Shown here piece by piece: positions 19,910 through 28,789 of a stretch of 31,764 bases of DNA; the first letter of the stretch is position 1, and each line of letters begins with the position of its first letter. Under the pieces are notes generated by a model. It was not told the DNA's origin. It did not search any database and saw nothing but the letters and a program-made list of their open reading frames with translations. The position numbers were made by a program, and so were the translations under genes. The stretch is from a virus, in IMG/VR virus record IMGVR_UViG_3300045912_000679, positions 1 to 31,764 of that record; one strand, given 5' to 3'.

Positions 19910-22900
19910 TCAGTCGAGGGTGGCGGGAATGAGGCGTTCCTGGCCGAAGTCCTCGCGGCGTTTGCGTTCCTGCCGCGCGAGGAAGCCGGGCGAGAGGGAT
20001 TCGCGCAGGCCGTTGAGGATGAGGAAGTCGAGGGTGGGGCGCGCATACCAGAGGGAGAGGAAGGGCGTGTTGGCCAGCGCGAGGTTGAGAGCCTGCGCCG
20101 GCTTGGCCTCCGCGTCGCGGGTCTGCGCGGCGAGGTTGATGACCTGGCCGAGCGTGGCGGGCAGCGGCCCGGCGGCGGTTTCCAGCGCGCTGTTGCCGAA
20201 GCGGTTGGCCTGCGCGAACAGGAAGTCCCCGTAGATCCCCGCGCCGCCCGATTGCAGCAGGGCGGCCATGATGGTGTCGAGCTTGGTCGGGTCGCGCGGG
20301 CCCCATCCGCGGGTTACGTCCTTCAAGGTGAGGGACAGGTAGCCGAACACCACCAGGCCGCCGATCAGCGCGGCCAGGTTGCGGCCTTGCAGCAGGCGCT
20401 CCTCGGGCGTGTAGCCGAGCAGGGCGCGGCCGAGCACGCGCTGCGTGAAGGCGACGGGGTAGCCCTTAAACTGCATGAGGCTGCGCATGAGCTCGCCGAG
20501 GCCGGTGCCGGGGCGCGTGCCCTGCAGGCTGATGCGCCGCGCGGCGGCGTCCGTCTCGATGAAGCCGAAGCCCACCTCGTCGGCATAGAACCGGCGCAGC
20601 TTGATCTCGAGACTGAGGCGCCGCTCGTCGAGCACGCGCGCCACGCGGCGGTCCCAGTCCTGCCGCTCGCCTTCGGTCAGCGCTGCGCGCGCGCGGGCGC
20701 GCTCGGCCATTTCGTCGGCGAAGCTGCGCAGCGCGTGCTCCTGGCGGTTCCACCAGCTGAGCAGCCCGCGCAGCCGGTCCTGCTCGGCGGCGCGGGCGGC
20801 GCGGTTCACGTCGCCGATCGCGCGGCGCAGCGCGTCCAGGCGCTGGCGCAGCTCGCCTTCGGCGCGGGCGGCCAGCGTGGCCGGGTCGGCCTCATCAAGG
20901 TAGCGCTCGCGGCGCGGCGCGAAGGGGCGCGGGCCGGCCTGGCCGGTGGCCGGAGCCTCGGCCGAGAGGGCAGCGTTGGTGCTGCCTGGCATGGCCTCGT
21001 CGGGCACGGCGCCCTGCCAGGCGCGGCCTTCGGCCAGCGCCTCGTGGAACTCGGCCAGCTCGTCGAGGCGAAGCTCGATGCCGGCCATGCGGTCGCGCAG
21101 GGCCTGCACGCGGCGATCGGCGGCGTCCCCTGCCGCGGCGTTGATGCGCTGCAGCTGCGCGACGGCGCGCTGGAACATGGCCTGGAAGCGGTCGGTGCGG
21201 CCGCGCACCCATTCCGCCTCGCGAAGGGTTGCCGCCTCGCGCCGCGCCACGCGCTCGGCCAGCCCGGCGTCGAGCGCTTCCAGCTCCCTGACGGCGAGCC
21301 GGGCGATCTGCGCGGCCGGGATGTTGCGCACGCGGTCTGGCGTGACGTAGCGGTTGCCGTCCTGCCCCTGCCAGGCGGTGCCGCGGATCAGCTCCCATTC
21401 CTCGGCCGTGATGCCCTGCTGGCGCATCACGGTGCGATAGCGCAGCGGCAACGCGTCGAAGGGCAGCTCGGCGTTTCGCCCCATCCACGAGCTGAGCATG
21501 CGCGCCGTGCCGGCCTTCATGACGTCGCTGAACCACGTCATGCCCTGCCAGCGGAACAGGGCCGTGGTCAGGCGCGTGGGGAGCCCCACGCGCGCGTCCT
21601 CGGAGAGTCCGGCGGCCATGATCTGGTTGCGCGCACCGTCGATGCCGGCGTTGAGCAGGGCGGCGATTTCGCGTTGCTCGCCCCGGCCGCGGCCGCGCAT
21701 GAGCTGCGTGATGTTGTCGGCCCATGCGGCGCCGATCGGCTGGCCCTGGGCGGTCAGCGCGGCGGTGCGCAGCACCAGGTCGGGCAGGCTGGACAGCACG
21801 GCGCCGCCCATTTTGCTCAGCGTCTGCCAGGCGCGGAACCAGGTGCCGATCTGCGCCCATGTCTCGCTTTGCGGCGTGGCCGTGAGCCCCGAGACTTCGG
21901 CCCAGCTGGATTGCAGCCGCCCCGCGCCGCCGGGGGCGAGCGCGTTGGCCAGCCGCTGGCGCTCGGCGGGGCTCAGGGCGGGGTCGAGGGCGGCTTCGTT
22001 GCGCAGGGTCCCGATGAGGCGGTTGAGGTTGGCCTCGGGGTTGGGGCCGAGCATCTGCAGCTGCGCGGCGGCCTTGGCGGCGGATTGCAGGTGGCCGAGC
22101 ATGGCGTCGTGGATGGTGCCGCGCCCGAACCTTTCGTTGTAGCTGAGCCATCCGTCGGCGTCGGCGAAGTGCAGCGTGCGGCTGCGCGCGAGGCTGTTGG
22201 CGAGGTTGGCGGGGCCGAGGCGCGCGGGCGGGTCGGCGTCGAGCGCGCGGCGGTCCACCCCGGTGATGATGGCGCGGTGAATGTCGCGCAGCACGGCGTC
22301 GATGTCGTCGGGCGTGGCGTCGTCGCCGAAGGTCCGCGCGCGATCGAGGCGGGGCAGGATGAAGTCGCGCCACTCCTCGAAGCTGGCCTTGACCACGCGG
22401 TCGGCGGCGTGGGCCTGCGGGCTCCACCCGTCGAGGCGGCCGATGACGCTGCCGAGGCGGTTGAGGTCGGTGCGCGCGGTCTCGGCGATTTCGGCATAGG
22501 TTTCGGCCAGCGCCTGCGCCTGGTGGTTGCCGGTGCGGCCGGGTTGGCCGCCCGCGCGCCGCTCGCGCATCTCGCGCACCACATCGGCGGCGAAGGCGCG
22601 ATCGCCCGACTGCACCAGGCGCGAGACTTCCGGGTCGCGCACCATGAGCAGGTTCCATTTCTCCATGTAGCGCGCGAGGTAGGCCTGGGCGGTCGGGGCG
22701 ATGCCGTCGCGCACCCGGTCGCCGTCCCGCACGATGCCCTCCAGGAAGGCGAGCACGGCTTTGTCGCGGCTGATGCCGGAGCGCACGGCGGCCGAGACGT
22801 GCTCATAGGCCTGGTTGAAGCGCAGCGCGGAGAGGGCGGCCTGCTTCTGGGCGATGGCGGCGGCGAGCTGCGCGCGGTCGGCGTCCTCCGCCATGGCGGC

Positions 22901-23056
22901 GCGCACGCGCGCGTCGAGGTTGTCCACCTGGCCGGCGGCCTCGAAGGCCTTGCGCTTGGCCTCGGCCCGGCGGATCAGCGCGGTGGCCTCGGCGTCGGTC
23001 AGGCGCCCGCCGCTGGCGTCCCGGACGGCGGCGATGCAGGCGGGAGTGACACCCAT
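19910..23056 (-). CDS. large internal virion protein, 1048 aa
   Basis: The 1048-aa gene starts at the ATG at 23056, preceded by AAGGAAGG. The N-terminus has ACIAAVRDASGGRLTDAEATALIRRAEAKRKAFEAAG, a helical pattern I associate with large podovirus ejection/core proteins. Later parts include WFRAWQTLSKMGGAVLSSLPDLVLR, GLPTRLTTALFRWQGMTWFSDVMKAG, MRSLMQFKGYPVAFTQRVLGRALLG and two hydrophobic stretches (LAALIGGLVVFGYLSLTL). No lysozyme motif is evident. By position it is equivalent to the T7 gp15/gp16 core proteins that enter the host envelope to form the DNA ejection conduit. The function is inferred. Confidence 0.75.
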   Translation of the reverse strand: MGVTPACIAAVRDASGGRLTDAEATALIRRAEAKRKAFEAAGQVDNLDARVRAAMAEDADRAQLAAAIAQKQAALSALRFNQAYEHVSAAVRSGISRDKAVLAFLEGIVRDGDRVRDGIAPTAQAYLARYMEKWNLLMVRDPEVSRLVQSGDRAFAADVVREMRERRAGGQPGRTGNHQAQALAETYAEIAETARTDLNRLGSVIGRLDGWSPQAHAADRVVKASFEEWRDFILPRLDRARTFGDDATPDDIDAVLRDIHRAIITGVDRRALDADPPARLGPANLANSLARSRTLHFADADGWLSYNERFGRGTIHDAMLGHLQSAAKAAAQLQMLGPNPEANLNRLIGTLRNEAALDPALSPAERQRLANALAPGGAGRLQSSWAEVSGLTATPQSETWAQIGTWFRAWQTLSKMGGAVLSSLPDLVLRTAALTAQGQPIGAAWADNITQLMRGRGRGEQREIAALLNAGIDGARNQIMAAGLSEDARVGLPTRLTTALFRWQGMTWFSDVMKAGTARMLSSWMGRNAELPFDALPLRYRTVMRQQGITAEEWELIRGTAWQGQDGNRYVTPDRVRNIPAAQIARLAVRELEALDAGLAERVARREAATLREAEWVRGRTDRFQAMFQRAVAQLQRINAAAGDAADRRVQALRDRMAGIELRLDELAEFHEALAEGRAWQGAVPDEAMPGSTNAALSAEAPATGQAGPRPFAPRRERYLDEADPATLAARAEGELRQRLDALRRAIGDVNRAARAAEQDRLRGLLSWWNRQEHALRSFADEMAERARARAALTEGERQDWDRRVARVLDERRLSLEIKLRRFYADEVGFGFIETDAAARRISLQGTRPGTGLGELMRSLMQFKGYPVAFTQRVLGRALLGYTPEERLLQGRNLAALIGGLVVFGYLSLTLKDVTRGWGPRDPTKLDTIMAALLQSGGAGIYGDFLFAQANRFGNSALETAAGPLPATLGQVINLAAQTRDAEAKPAQALNLALANTPFLSLWYARPTLDFLILNGLRESLSPGFLARQERKRREDFGQERLIPATLD

Positions 23057-23058
23057 TG

Positions 23059-23265
23059 TCAGCCTTCCTTGTGGATGCGGGCGAGGAGCTGGGCGGCGCC
23101 GGCCAGCAGCGTCCAATAATGCCCGTCCGATTGCCCGCCGAAGGTGGTGATGGTGGCGCCGCGGTCGTCCACGATCACCACCCCGATGGCCACGACATGG
23201 CCCCCGGCGATGCGCCGCACGGTGCGCTTGATGGCCTGCGCCAGCTCGGGCGAGGGCTCGGTCAT
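23059..23265 (-). CDS. small unknown protein, 68 aa
   Basis: The ATG at 23265 was chosen because GAGGAT lies 7-10 nt upstream; an upstream extension of this frame only shadows the next gene. The 68-aa product has a helix ELAQAIKRTVRRI, an alternating strand VVAIGVVIVDDRGATITTF, then DGHYWTLLAGAAQLLARIH. A compact alpha/beta fold is likely. It is set between two very large virion genes, as small chaperone-like or accessory genes often are. The function is not known. Confidence 0.6.
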   Translation of the reverse strand: MTEPSPELAQAIKRTVRRIAGGHVVAIGVVIVDDRGATITTFGGQSDGHYWTLLAGAAQLLARIHKEG

Positions 23266-23270
23266 GGTGG

Positions 23271-25703
23271 TTATCCTCGGATGGCGCAGGCGGCGGCCTC
23301 GGCCCATGCGGCCGGCGCCTGGTCGAGCTTGGCGGCCAGCGCGTTCACCTCGGCGATGGCCTGCGCGAGGTCCTGGGGCAGGCCGGGCAGCGTGGCGGCG
23401 CGGGCGATGGAATCGGGGTCGAGGTCGAAGCCCGCCTGGGCCGCGGCGCGCGCCGCGGGGCTGGCGTCTGCGTTGACAACCGGCGGCGGCGGGGGGTCGG
23501 TCGGCTCGGGCGGCGGCGGCGTGTAGGGGTCGGCGGTCAGGGCGCGCAGCTCGGGCGCGTCCTCGAAGCCGGCGGCGCGCAGAGCGGCGGCCATGGTGTC
23601 GCCAAGCCCCGGCGGGGGCGTGCCGAACATGTCAGGCTCGCTTGGCGCGTCGGTGGCGGCGCGCGCGTAGGCCGCGAAGCGCTCGGCCAGCGTGTCGCGG
23701 CCCACCCCGCCCAGCGTCGGGCTGCGCGGCTGCGTCAGCAGCAGCCGCAACCAGGCGCGCTGCACGGGATCGGGCGCGTCTAGGAAGCTGCCCTGGTCGA
23801 GCAGCGGGCGCAGCGGCTTGCCGTTGTCCAGCGCGTCCTGCACGCGCTGCACGGCGCGCACCAGGGCGGGCAGCGCGTCCAGCTCGGCCCGCACCTGGCC
23901 GGCCTCGATGCGCGCGCGCAGCCGCGCCAGCTCGGGCGCTGCGTCCATCAAGGCGCGCGCCAGCGGGCCGGCATCCTCTCCCGCATCCGCCAGCCGCGCC
24001 ACCAGCGCGGCGTCACCATAGGCGCGCGCCGCCAGCGCGCGCCGCACCCGCGCCAGCCCATCGGCCGTCAGCGCCCCTTGGGTGGAGAGGGCGCGCTGCT
24101 CGCGTCCGGGCAGGGCGGCGATGAAGGCGCGCAGGAAGTCGGCGTTGCCGGCGGCAGTGAGGTCGGGCGAGGCAAGGCGGGCCAGCACGTCCGGCGAGAG
24201 GCGGGTGGCGTCAACGCGGGCCTGCTCTGCGGGCGTGAGGGCGTCCACCACATCGCTGTTGCTCTCCTCGACAAAGCGGCGGCGGCCGGCCGCATCCAGC
24301 TCGGTGGTGCGGCGGCGGATCAGCACGGGCTCGCGCATGCGGGCGGCGTCGGCGAAGCCCTGGCGCACCAGCATGGCGCGATAGGCCTGCGCGGTGGGCA
24401 GGCCCTCGGCGTAGGCGAGGCGGATGGCGAGGATGCGGCCGTTGCCGCTTTCCACGAGGCCGTCCGGTCCGACGATGGGCGCGCCGGTGGTGGTGAGCGG
24501 CGAGGCCTCCACCTCCTCGGGGCGCAGCCGTGCGGCGATGTTGCGCACCTGCTGCTGGCGCTCCTCGCTGCTGCGGTCGCGCGGCTGGAGCTCCTGCGCG
24601 AAGGCCGGGTTTTCCCGGAAGCCGTCGAGGCTGTGCGACGCCACCAGGCTGTCGGCCTCCACCACCTGATAGGTGAAGCCCACCTCCATCCCGCCCGGCG
24701 TGGTGGCCCGGCCGGCCGCGCCGGGTGCGGCCGTGCCGGTGAGCTGCGGCGCGCGGGCCGCGACGCGGCCGGCGAGCGTGCCGTCATCCTCGGGCGTGAC
24801 CATGGCGCGCAGCCGGGCCGCCTCCGCGCGCAGGCGCAGCAGCTCGGCCCGCGCGTCCGGCGCCATCATGGCCAGGTCCACGCGGTCGGTGTCGGCCAGC
24901 TGGGTGGCCGCCTGCGTCAGCGCGCGCAGCGCCGCGTCCTGGCGGGCGGCGGGCGGCGGGGGGCGCAGGTCGCGGCCGAGGGCGCCGCCCATGGCGCCGC
25001 CGAGCACGGCGCCGGCCGTGGCGCCCAGCGCGAGGTCCTGGATCATCTCGGCCCATGTCACCTCGTCGCCGAAGAACTCGCGCCCCTCGGCCACGATGGG
25101 CATGGCGAGCAGCCCGCCGAGCGTCGCGTCGAAGGCGCCCATGCCGGCACCGGCGGCGACGCGCGCGCCGAGGCGGCCCTGCCGCGCGGCCTGCGCGGCC
25201 GCGGCCAGGGCCGCGACATGGCGGGAGAGGGCCTGCGCGCGCGCGGCGGCCAGCGCGGGGCCCGCGAAGGGCACGAAGTTTTCCGGCGTGGGCAGCGCGC
25301 CCACCACGCCGCCGGCGAAGCCCAGCGCCATGCGCCCGATGGAATCGCTGCCGGCGCCGAGCAGCCGCTGCCGCGCCGCCACCTCGTCGCGGATCAGGGC
25401 GCGCTCACGCGCGGCGGCGGTGCTGACGGGTCCGGTCCAGTCCAGCCCCTCGCGGAACCAGGGCGAGGCGCGCCATGCCGCTTCGTCGAGAGGGGCGAGC
25501 TCGTCCTCGGCGGCGAGCAGCTCGGCGCGCTGGACGCGTCCGCGCGCGAAGCCCTGGCCGGCCAGCGTTTGCCAGAAGCCCTCCTCGATGCTCGCGCCGA
25601 AGAAGGTGCTGGTGGGGGTGCGGTAGGCGCTGACGGCCTCGCTCAGCATTTGCGGCGAGGCGCCGCGCGTGGCCAGGCCGGGCTCGGCGAAGGGCAGGCT
25701 CAC
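23271..25703 (-). CDS. internal virion protein with DdrB/ParB-like domain, 810 aa
   Basis: The GTG at 25703 overlaps the upstream TGA (GTGA). Residues about 345-440 match the DdrB-type ParB-superfamily domain: VEADSLVASHSLDGFRENPAFAQELQPRDRS, a helical stretch, then GPDGLVESGNGRILAIRLAYAEG with the key ESGNGR (418-423). This domain occurs in phage and plasmid polyvalent proteins and may be nuclease-, CTPase- or DNA-binding-related. The N-terminal part has glycine/alanine-rich hydrophobic segments (GFAGGVVGALP, ATAGAVLGGAMGGALG) typical of membrane-active ejection proteins. The C-terminus is Pro-rich, then helical. It is probably packaged in the virion and delivered into the host. Confidence 0.8.
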   Translation of the reverse strand: MSLPFAEPGLATRGASPQMLSEAVSAYRTPTSTFFGASIEEGFWQTLAGQGFARGRVQRAELLAAEDELAPLDEAAWRASPWFREGLDWTGPVSTAAARERALIRDEVAARQRLLGAGSDSIGRMALGFAGGVVGALPTPENFVPFAGPALAAARAQALSRHVAALAAAAQAARQGRLGARVAAGAGMGAFDATLGGLLAMPIVAEGREFFGDEVTWAEMIQDLALGATAGAVLGGAMGGALGRDLRPPPPAARQDAALRALTQAATQLADTDRVDLAMMAPDARAELLRLRAEAARLRAMVTPEDDGTLAGRVAARAPQLTGTAAPGAAGRATTPGGMEVGFTYQVVEADSLVASHSLDGFRENPAFAQELQPRDRSSEERQQQVRNIAARLRPEEVEASPLTTTGAPIVGPDGLVESGNGRILAIRLAYAEGLPTAQAYRAMLVRQGFADAARMREPVLIRRRTTELDAAGRRRFVEESNSDVVDALTPAEQARVDATRLSPDVLARLASPDLTAAGNADFLRAFIAALPGREQRALSTQGALTADGLARVRRALAARAYGDAALVARLADAGEDAGPLARALMDAAPELARLRARIEAGQVRAELDALPALVRAVQRVQDALDNGKPLRPLLDQGSFLDAPDPVQRAWLRLLLTQPRSPTLGGVGRDTLAERFAAYARAATDAPSEPDMFGTPPPGLGDTMAAALRAAGFEDAPELRALTADPYTPPPPEPTDPPPPPVVNADASPAARAAAQAGFDLDPDSIARAATLPGLPQDLAQAIAEVNALAAKLDQAPAAWAEAAACAIRG

Positions 25704-27229
25704 GGATCGAGCGCGTCCACGCGGCGCGTGAAGGGGATGCGGCGGCGTTCGGGCGGGGGCGCGCTGCGCCTTGTCTGCTCGGCCTGGGCCGCTTCTTCCA
25801 GCCGCCGGGCGATGTCCTCGCGGGTGATGGGCACGGCCTGCTGGCGTGCCTCGCGCGCGGCGTCGAGCACGCGGGGCAGGCTCACGACGATGGGCTGGCC
25901 CTGCGCGTCGAGGATGGGCGCGGCGGCGTCGCGCAGCATCAGGGCGAAGCGGCCATCGGGCGCGTTCACCCACACGGCCTGCTGCCGCAGGAATTGTCGG
26001 GCCGGGGCGGTGGCCTGGTCGGCGCCCATGGCCTCGGCGATGCGCTGCTCGGCCAGCCGGCGCAGGCCGGCCGTCAACAGCTCTGCATCGGTCCCGGCCG
26101 GCGCGTGCACGAACACGCCCTGGCTGGGGCGGTTCACGATGACTTGGCCGCCAAAGAGCTCATTATGGATCTGGCGCAGCTGCGCTGTGGTGATTTGGCC
26201 CGCCGTGGCGCCGCGCACGAGCGCCACCTGCTCCAGCAGCGCACGCTCGCGCTGGGCCAGGGCGGTGAACTCGGCCGAGCCGGTGGCTGCCGCCTGCGCC
26301 TCGCGCAGGCCGCCGAGACGGTCGGACTCGCGGAAGAAGGCCAGGGCGCTGTCGCGCACCGCGCGGCGGTTGGCGGGCTGATAGGGCAGCTTGTCCACAT
26401 CCACGGCCAGGTCATTGGCGATGCGGCTGGCCACCACTTGGCCAGCACGCGGCGCGATGGCGGCGGCGGCGAGCAGCGTGTCGGGCACGCCGGCCCGGCC
26501 AAGCTGCTCGCGGATGCGCGGCCCTTCCTCGACGGGGAGCTGGCGGCCGAGCTCGAGCAGGGCCTGCAAGCGGGCCGTGATGGTTTCGCCCTCCATGACG
26601 CGCGCGGCGAGATGCTGGGCGATGGGCGTGGGCAGGGGCTGGACGGCCTGGCGCGGCACGCCAAGGCGGCGCTGCGCGCGCTCGGTCTCTTCAACCAGGA
26701 CGGGCAGCAGGGCGAAGTTGCCGGCCATCACGTCCTGGCCGAGGCGCTGCACGGCGGGCGTGACGCGCATGGCGAAGCCGGCCGGGTCCGCGCGCAGCCC
26801 GGCGGCGCGGGTTTCGCTGCCGCGGTCCAGCTCGCGCAGCAGGGCGGCGTTTTCGGCCGCGCGCTCGCCCGCGATTGGCAGCGCCTCGCGCAGCGCCAGC
26901 AGCTCGGCCGGCGCGGCGCGCAGGGCGAACATAAAGGCTGCCGCCTGGCGCTGGCGCTCGCCCGCCTCGGCGTTGATGCGGCGGCGCTCCCATTCCGCGA
27001 TGCCGGCCTGGCGTGCCTCGTCGGGCCCGAGGATGGGCGCGGGCGGCGGCAGGAAGCGGTCGAGTGGGTCGAGCGGCGCCGGTGCGCCGGCGGCGGCGCG
27101 CGGGTCTGAGGGCCTGCGCAGCACCTCGTCGAGCACGGCCTCGGGTGCGGGCTGTGTGACCTCGCCGAGCGGCAGCAGCGCCTCGTCGGCGTCGGTGCGG
27201 GCCAGGGCGCTGAGGCGGTCGGCGATCAT
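25700..27229 (-). CDS. internal virion (core) protein, 509 aa
   Basis: The 509-aa protein is almost all helix, rich in Ala, Arg, Leu and Glu, with long stretches such as GIAEWERRRINAEAGERQRQAAAF and ETITARLQALLELGRQLP. There is a central AIAPRAGQVVASRIANDLAVDVDKLPYQPANRRAVRD segment. A more beta-like part near residues 350-440 (GGQVIVNRPSQGVFVHAPAG, RQQAVWVNAPDGRFALMLRDAAAPIL) precedes a basic tail. No enzyme motif is visible. It lies between the other core genes in a T7-like order and is likely ejected or structural. Both junctions are close-packed. Confidence 0.65.
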   Translation of the reverse strand: MIADRLSALARTDADEALLPLGEVTQPAPEAVLDEVLRRPSDPRAAAGAPAPLDPLDRFLPPPAPILGPDEARQAGIAEWERRRINAEAGERQRQAAAFMFALRAAPAELLALREALPIAGERAAENAALLRELDRGSETRAAGLRADPAGFAMRVTPAVQRLGQDVMAGNFALLPVLVEETERAQRRLGVPRQAVQPLPTPIAQHLAARVMEGETITARLQALLELGRQLPVEEGPRIREQLGRAGVPDTLLAAAAIAPRAGQVVASRIANDLAVDVDKLPYQPANRRAVRDSALAFFRESDRLGGLREAQAAATGSAEFTALAQRERALLEQVALVRGATAGQITTAQLRQIHNELFGGQVIVNRPSQGVFVHAPAGTDAELLTAGLRRLAEQRIAEAMGADQATAPARQFLRQQAVWVNAPDGRFALMLRDAAAPILDAQGQPIVVSLPRVLDAAREARQQAVPITREDIARRLEEAAQAEQTRRSAPPPERRRIPFTRRVDALDP

Positions 27230-27239
27230 GGCGCGCCCC

Positions 27240-28202
27240 TCACGGTTCCGGCGGCGCTATGGGGCGCGTGACGGCGCCGCGCAGCATGACCGCGTCCTGC
27301 GCTGCCTGGATGGCCTCGGCCTGGCGGTCGGCCATGGTGTCGCGCAGCTCGGCCGAAAACTGGCGGCGGGTGTTGGCATTGGCCTGGGCGGCGGCGCGCT
27401 GGGCCAGCAGCATGGCGCGGCGGCGCAGCCGCATGAAGGCCGCGGGGTCGGTGAGGGCGGCCAGGCGCCCGCCGGCCGAAGGGTTGTAGAGGTCGAGCAC
27501 CTGCTGCTGCAGCGCATCGGCACGGAAGGCGTCGTCCATGTCCGGGTTGGAGGCGACCTCTTCCAGGGCGTGCTCCTGGCTGGCCAGCCATTGCGCGGTC
27601 AGCTCGCGGTGGCGCTGCGTCTCAAGCCGCTCGGCCGCGGCGCGGTGCCGGGCGTGCTCGGCCTCCTGCTGGCGCAGGTTGACCATGGCACGGGTGCGGG
27701 CGGCCAGCTCGTCGAGCCACGCGGAGCCGCCGGGCTGGCGCGCCACGGTGTCGAGCCATTCCTCGGCGAGTGCGGCGCGGGCCGCGGTGTCGCCGCGGGC
27801 GGCGGCCAGGGCGAGGTCGGCGAAGACGCCCGCGCGGGCCTCAGCCGCGCCGGCCAGCGCCTGCTCGGCGGCCTGGCGCTGCTGCGCGCGGGTGGCGCGG
27901 GCGCGCTCGGAGAGCAGGGGCGAGCCGAGGCGCTCCATGCTGCGGGCGGCCTGCTGAATCAGCTCGGGCGGCACCCCGGCCTCGGCCAGGCCACTGAGCG
28001 TGCCGGTGGCGCGCTCGGCGAACTCGGCGGGCGTTTCCGGCGCGCTGGGGTCGGTGCGCCCGAGCGCGTCGAAGGCGAGGCGTTCCACCTCGGCCTGGAT
28101 GCGGCGGCGCGCCACAGGGTCCGCGGAGAGGGCGGCGAGAGGCGCCGGCCCGCGGGCGCGCGGCGCGCGGGCGGCGGCGATGCGCTCGGCGAGAGTTGCC
28201 AT
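27240..28202 (-). CDS. internal virion protein, 320 aa
   Basis: The 320-aa, strongly helical protein reads ATLAERIAAARAPRARG at the N-terminus, has coiled-coil-like Ala/Glu/Gln/Arg runs (RARATRAQQRQAAEQALAGAAEAR), then AEEWLDTVARQPGGSAWLDELAARTRAMVNLRQQEAEH and a final helix ADRQAEAIQAAQDAVMLRG. The start shares one base with the upstream stop (TGATG). By order and composition it belongs to the ejected core set, between the gp14-like gene and the larger core genes. No family name can be given. Confidence 0.65.
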   Translation of the reverse strand: MATLAERIAAARAPRARGPAPLAALSADPVARRRIQAEVERLAFDALGRTDPSAPETPAEFAERATGTLSGLAEAGVPPELIQQAARSMERLGSPLLSERARATRAQQRQAAEQALAGAAEARAGVFADLALAAARGDTAARAALAEEWLDTVARQPGGSAWLDELAARTRAMVNLRQQEAEHARHRAAAERLETQRHRELTAQWLASQEHALEEVASNPDMDDAFRADALQQQVLDLYNPSAGGRLAALTDPAAFMRLRRRAMLLAQRAAAQANANTRRQFSAELRDTMADRQAEAIQAAQDAVMLRGAVTRPIAPPEP

Positions 28203-28789
28203 CAGATCAGGCTCGCGAGGCGCGACACGTCTTGCGCGTCGCGGTTTTGCTGCCCGGTGCGGCGCTGGCTCAGGCTGACGCGCGCGTCGGTGCGCAGCTG
28301 GTCCTGGCGCAGGAGGTTGTTGGCCTCGAGGATGCGCGCGCGGGTGCGCAGCGCGCGCTCCTGCTCGCTGCCCTGGGCGCGGAGGTCCTCCGCACCGGCC
28401 GCTGCCTCGAAGGCTTGTTGCTGCTCGGCCACGGCCGCGGAGCCTTCGCCCACCACCACGCCGCGGGCCGCGGTGCCGGCGCGCAGCGCGGCCTGGTTGC
28501 GCAGCAGGGTGCGCGTCAGCTCCTGGAGCCGCCGCTGCGTCTGGGTTGCGACGGAATCGGCCGAGGCATCGAGCGCGCGCACTTCCGCCTGGCTGGTCAG
28601 CGATTCGGTGGTGGCCTGGGCCAGCAGCAGCCGCACGCGCTCCAGCACGGCCTGGCGCTGGGTGGCGGCCGAGGCGGTGCCGGCGCTGTTCTGGGCCAGG
28701 GTGAGCAGCCCGGCATTGGCGTTGGCCAGGCTGTCGCGGGTGGCTTGCGTGCCGGCGCGCAGCGACATGACATCCACGGCCCCGGTCAT
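28202..28789 (-). CDS. gp14-like internal virion protein, 195 aa
   Basis: The 195-aa product begins MTGAVDVMSLRAGTQATRDSLANANAGLL and is a long helical protein with Ala/Gln/Glu/Arg heptad-like repeats throughout. It is the same size as T7 gp14 (196 aa) and takes the same place right after the tail tubular B gene. In T7, gp14 enters the outer membrane during DNA ejection. Sequence similarity to T7 itself is not claimed; the assignment rests on order, length and composition. The start overlaps the upstream stop by ATGA. Confidence 0.65.
   Translation of the reverse strand: MTGAVDVMSLRAGTQATRDSLANANAGLLTLAQNSAGTASAATQRQAVLERVRLLLAQATTESLTSQAEVRALDASADSVATQTQRRLQELTRTLLRNQAALRAGTAARGVVVGEGSAAVAEQQQAFEAAAGAEDLRAQGSEQERALRTRARILEANNLLRQDQLRTDARVSLSQRRTGQQNRDAQDVSRLASLI

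Noticed and set aside
18167-23119. Very long plus-strand open frame (1650 codons) and similar long plus-strand frames across 17.5-31 kb
   Set aside because: They lie opposite recognisable virion genes, are rich in Gly/Ala/Arg/His/Val repeats typical of antisense GC-rich codons, and lack domains or ribosome sites.
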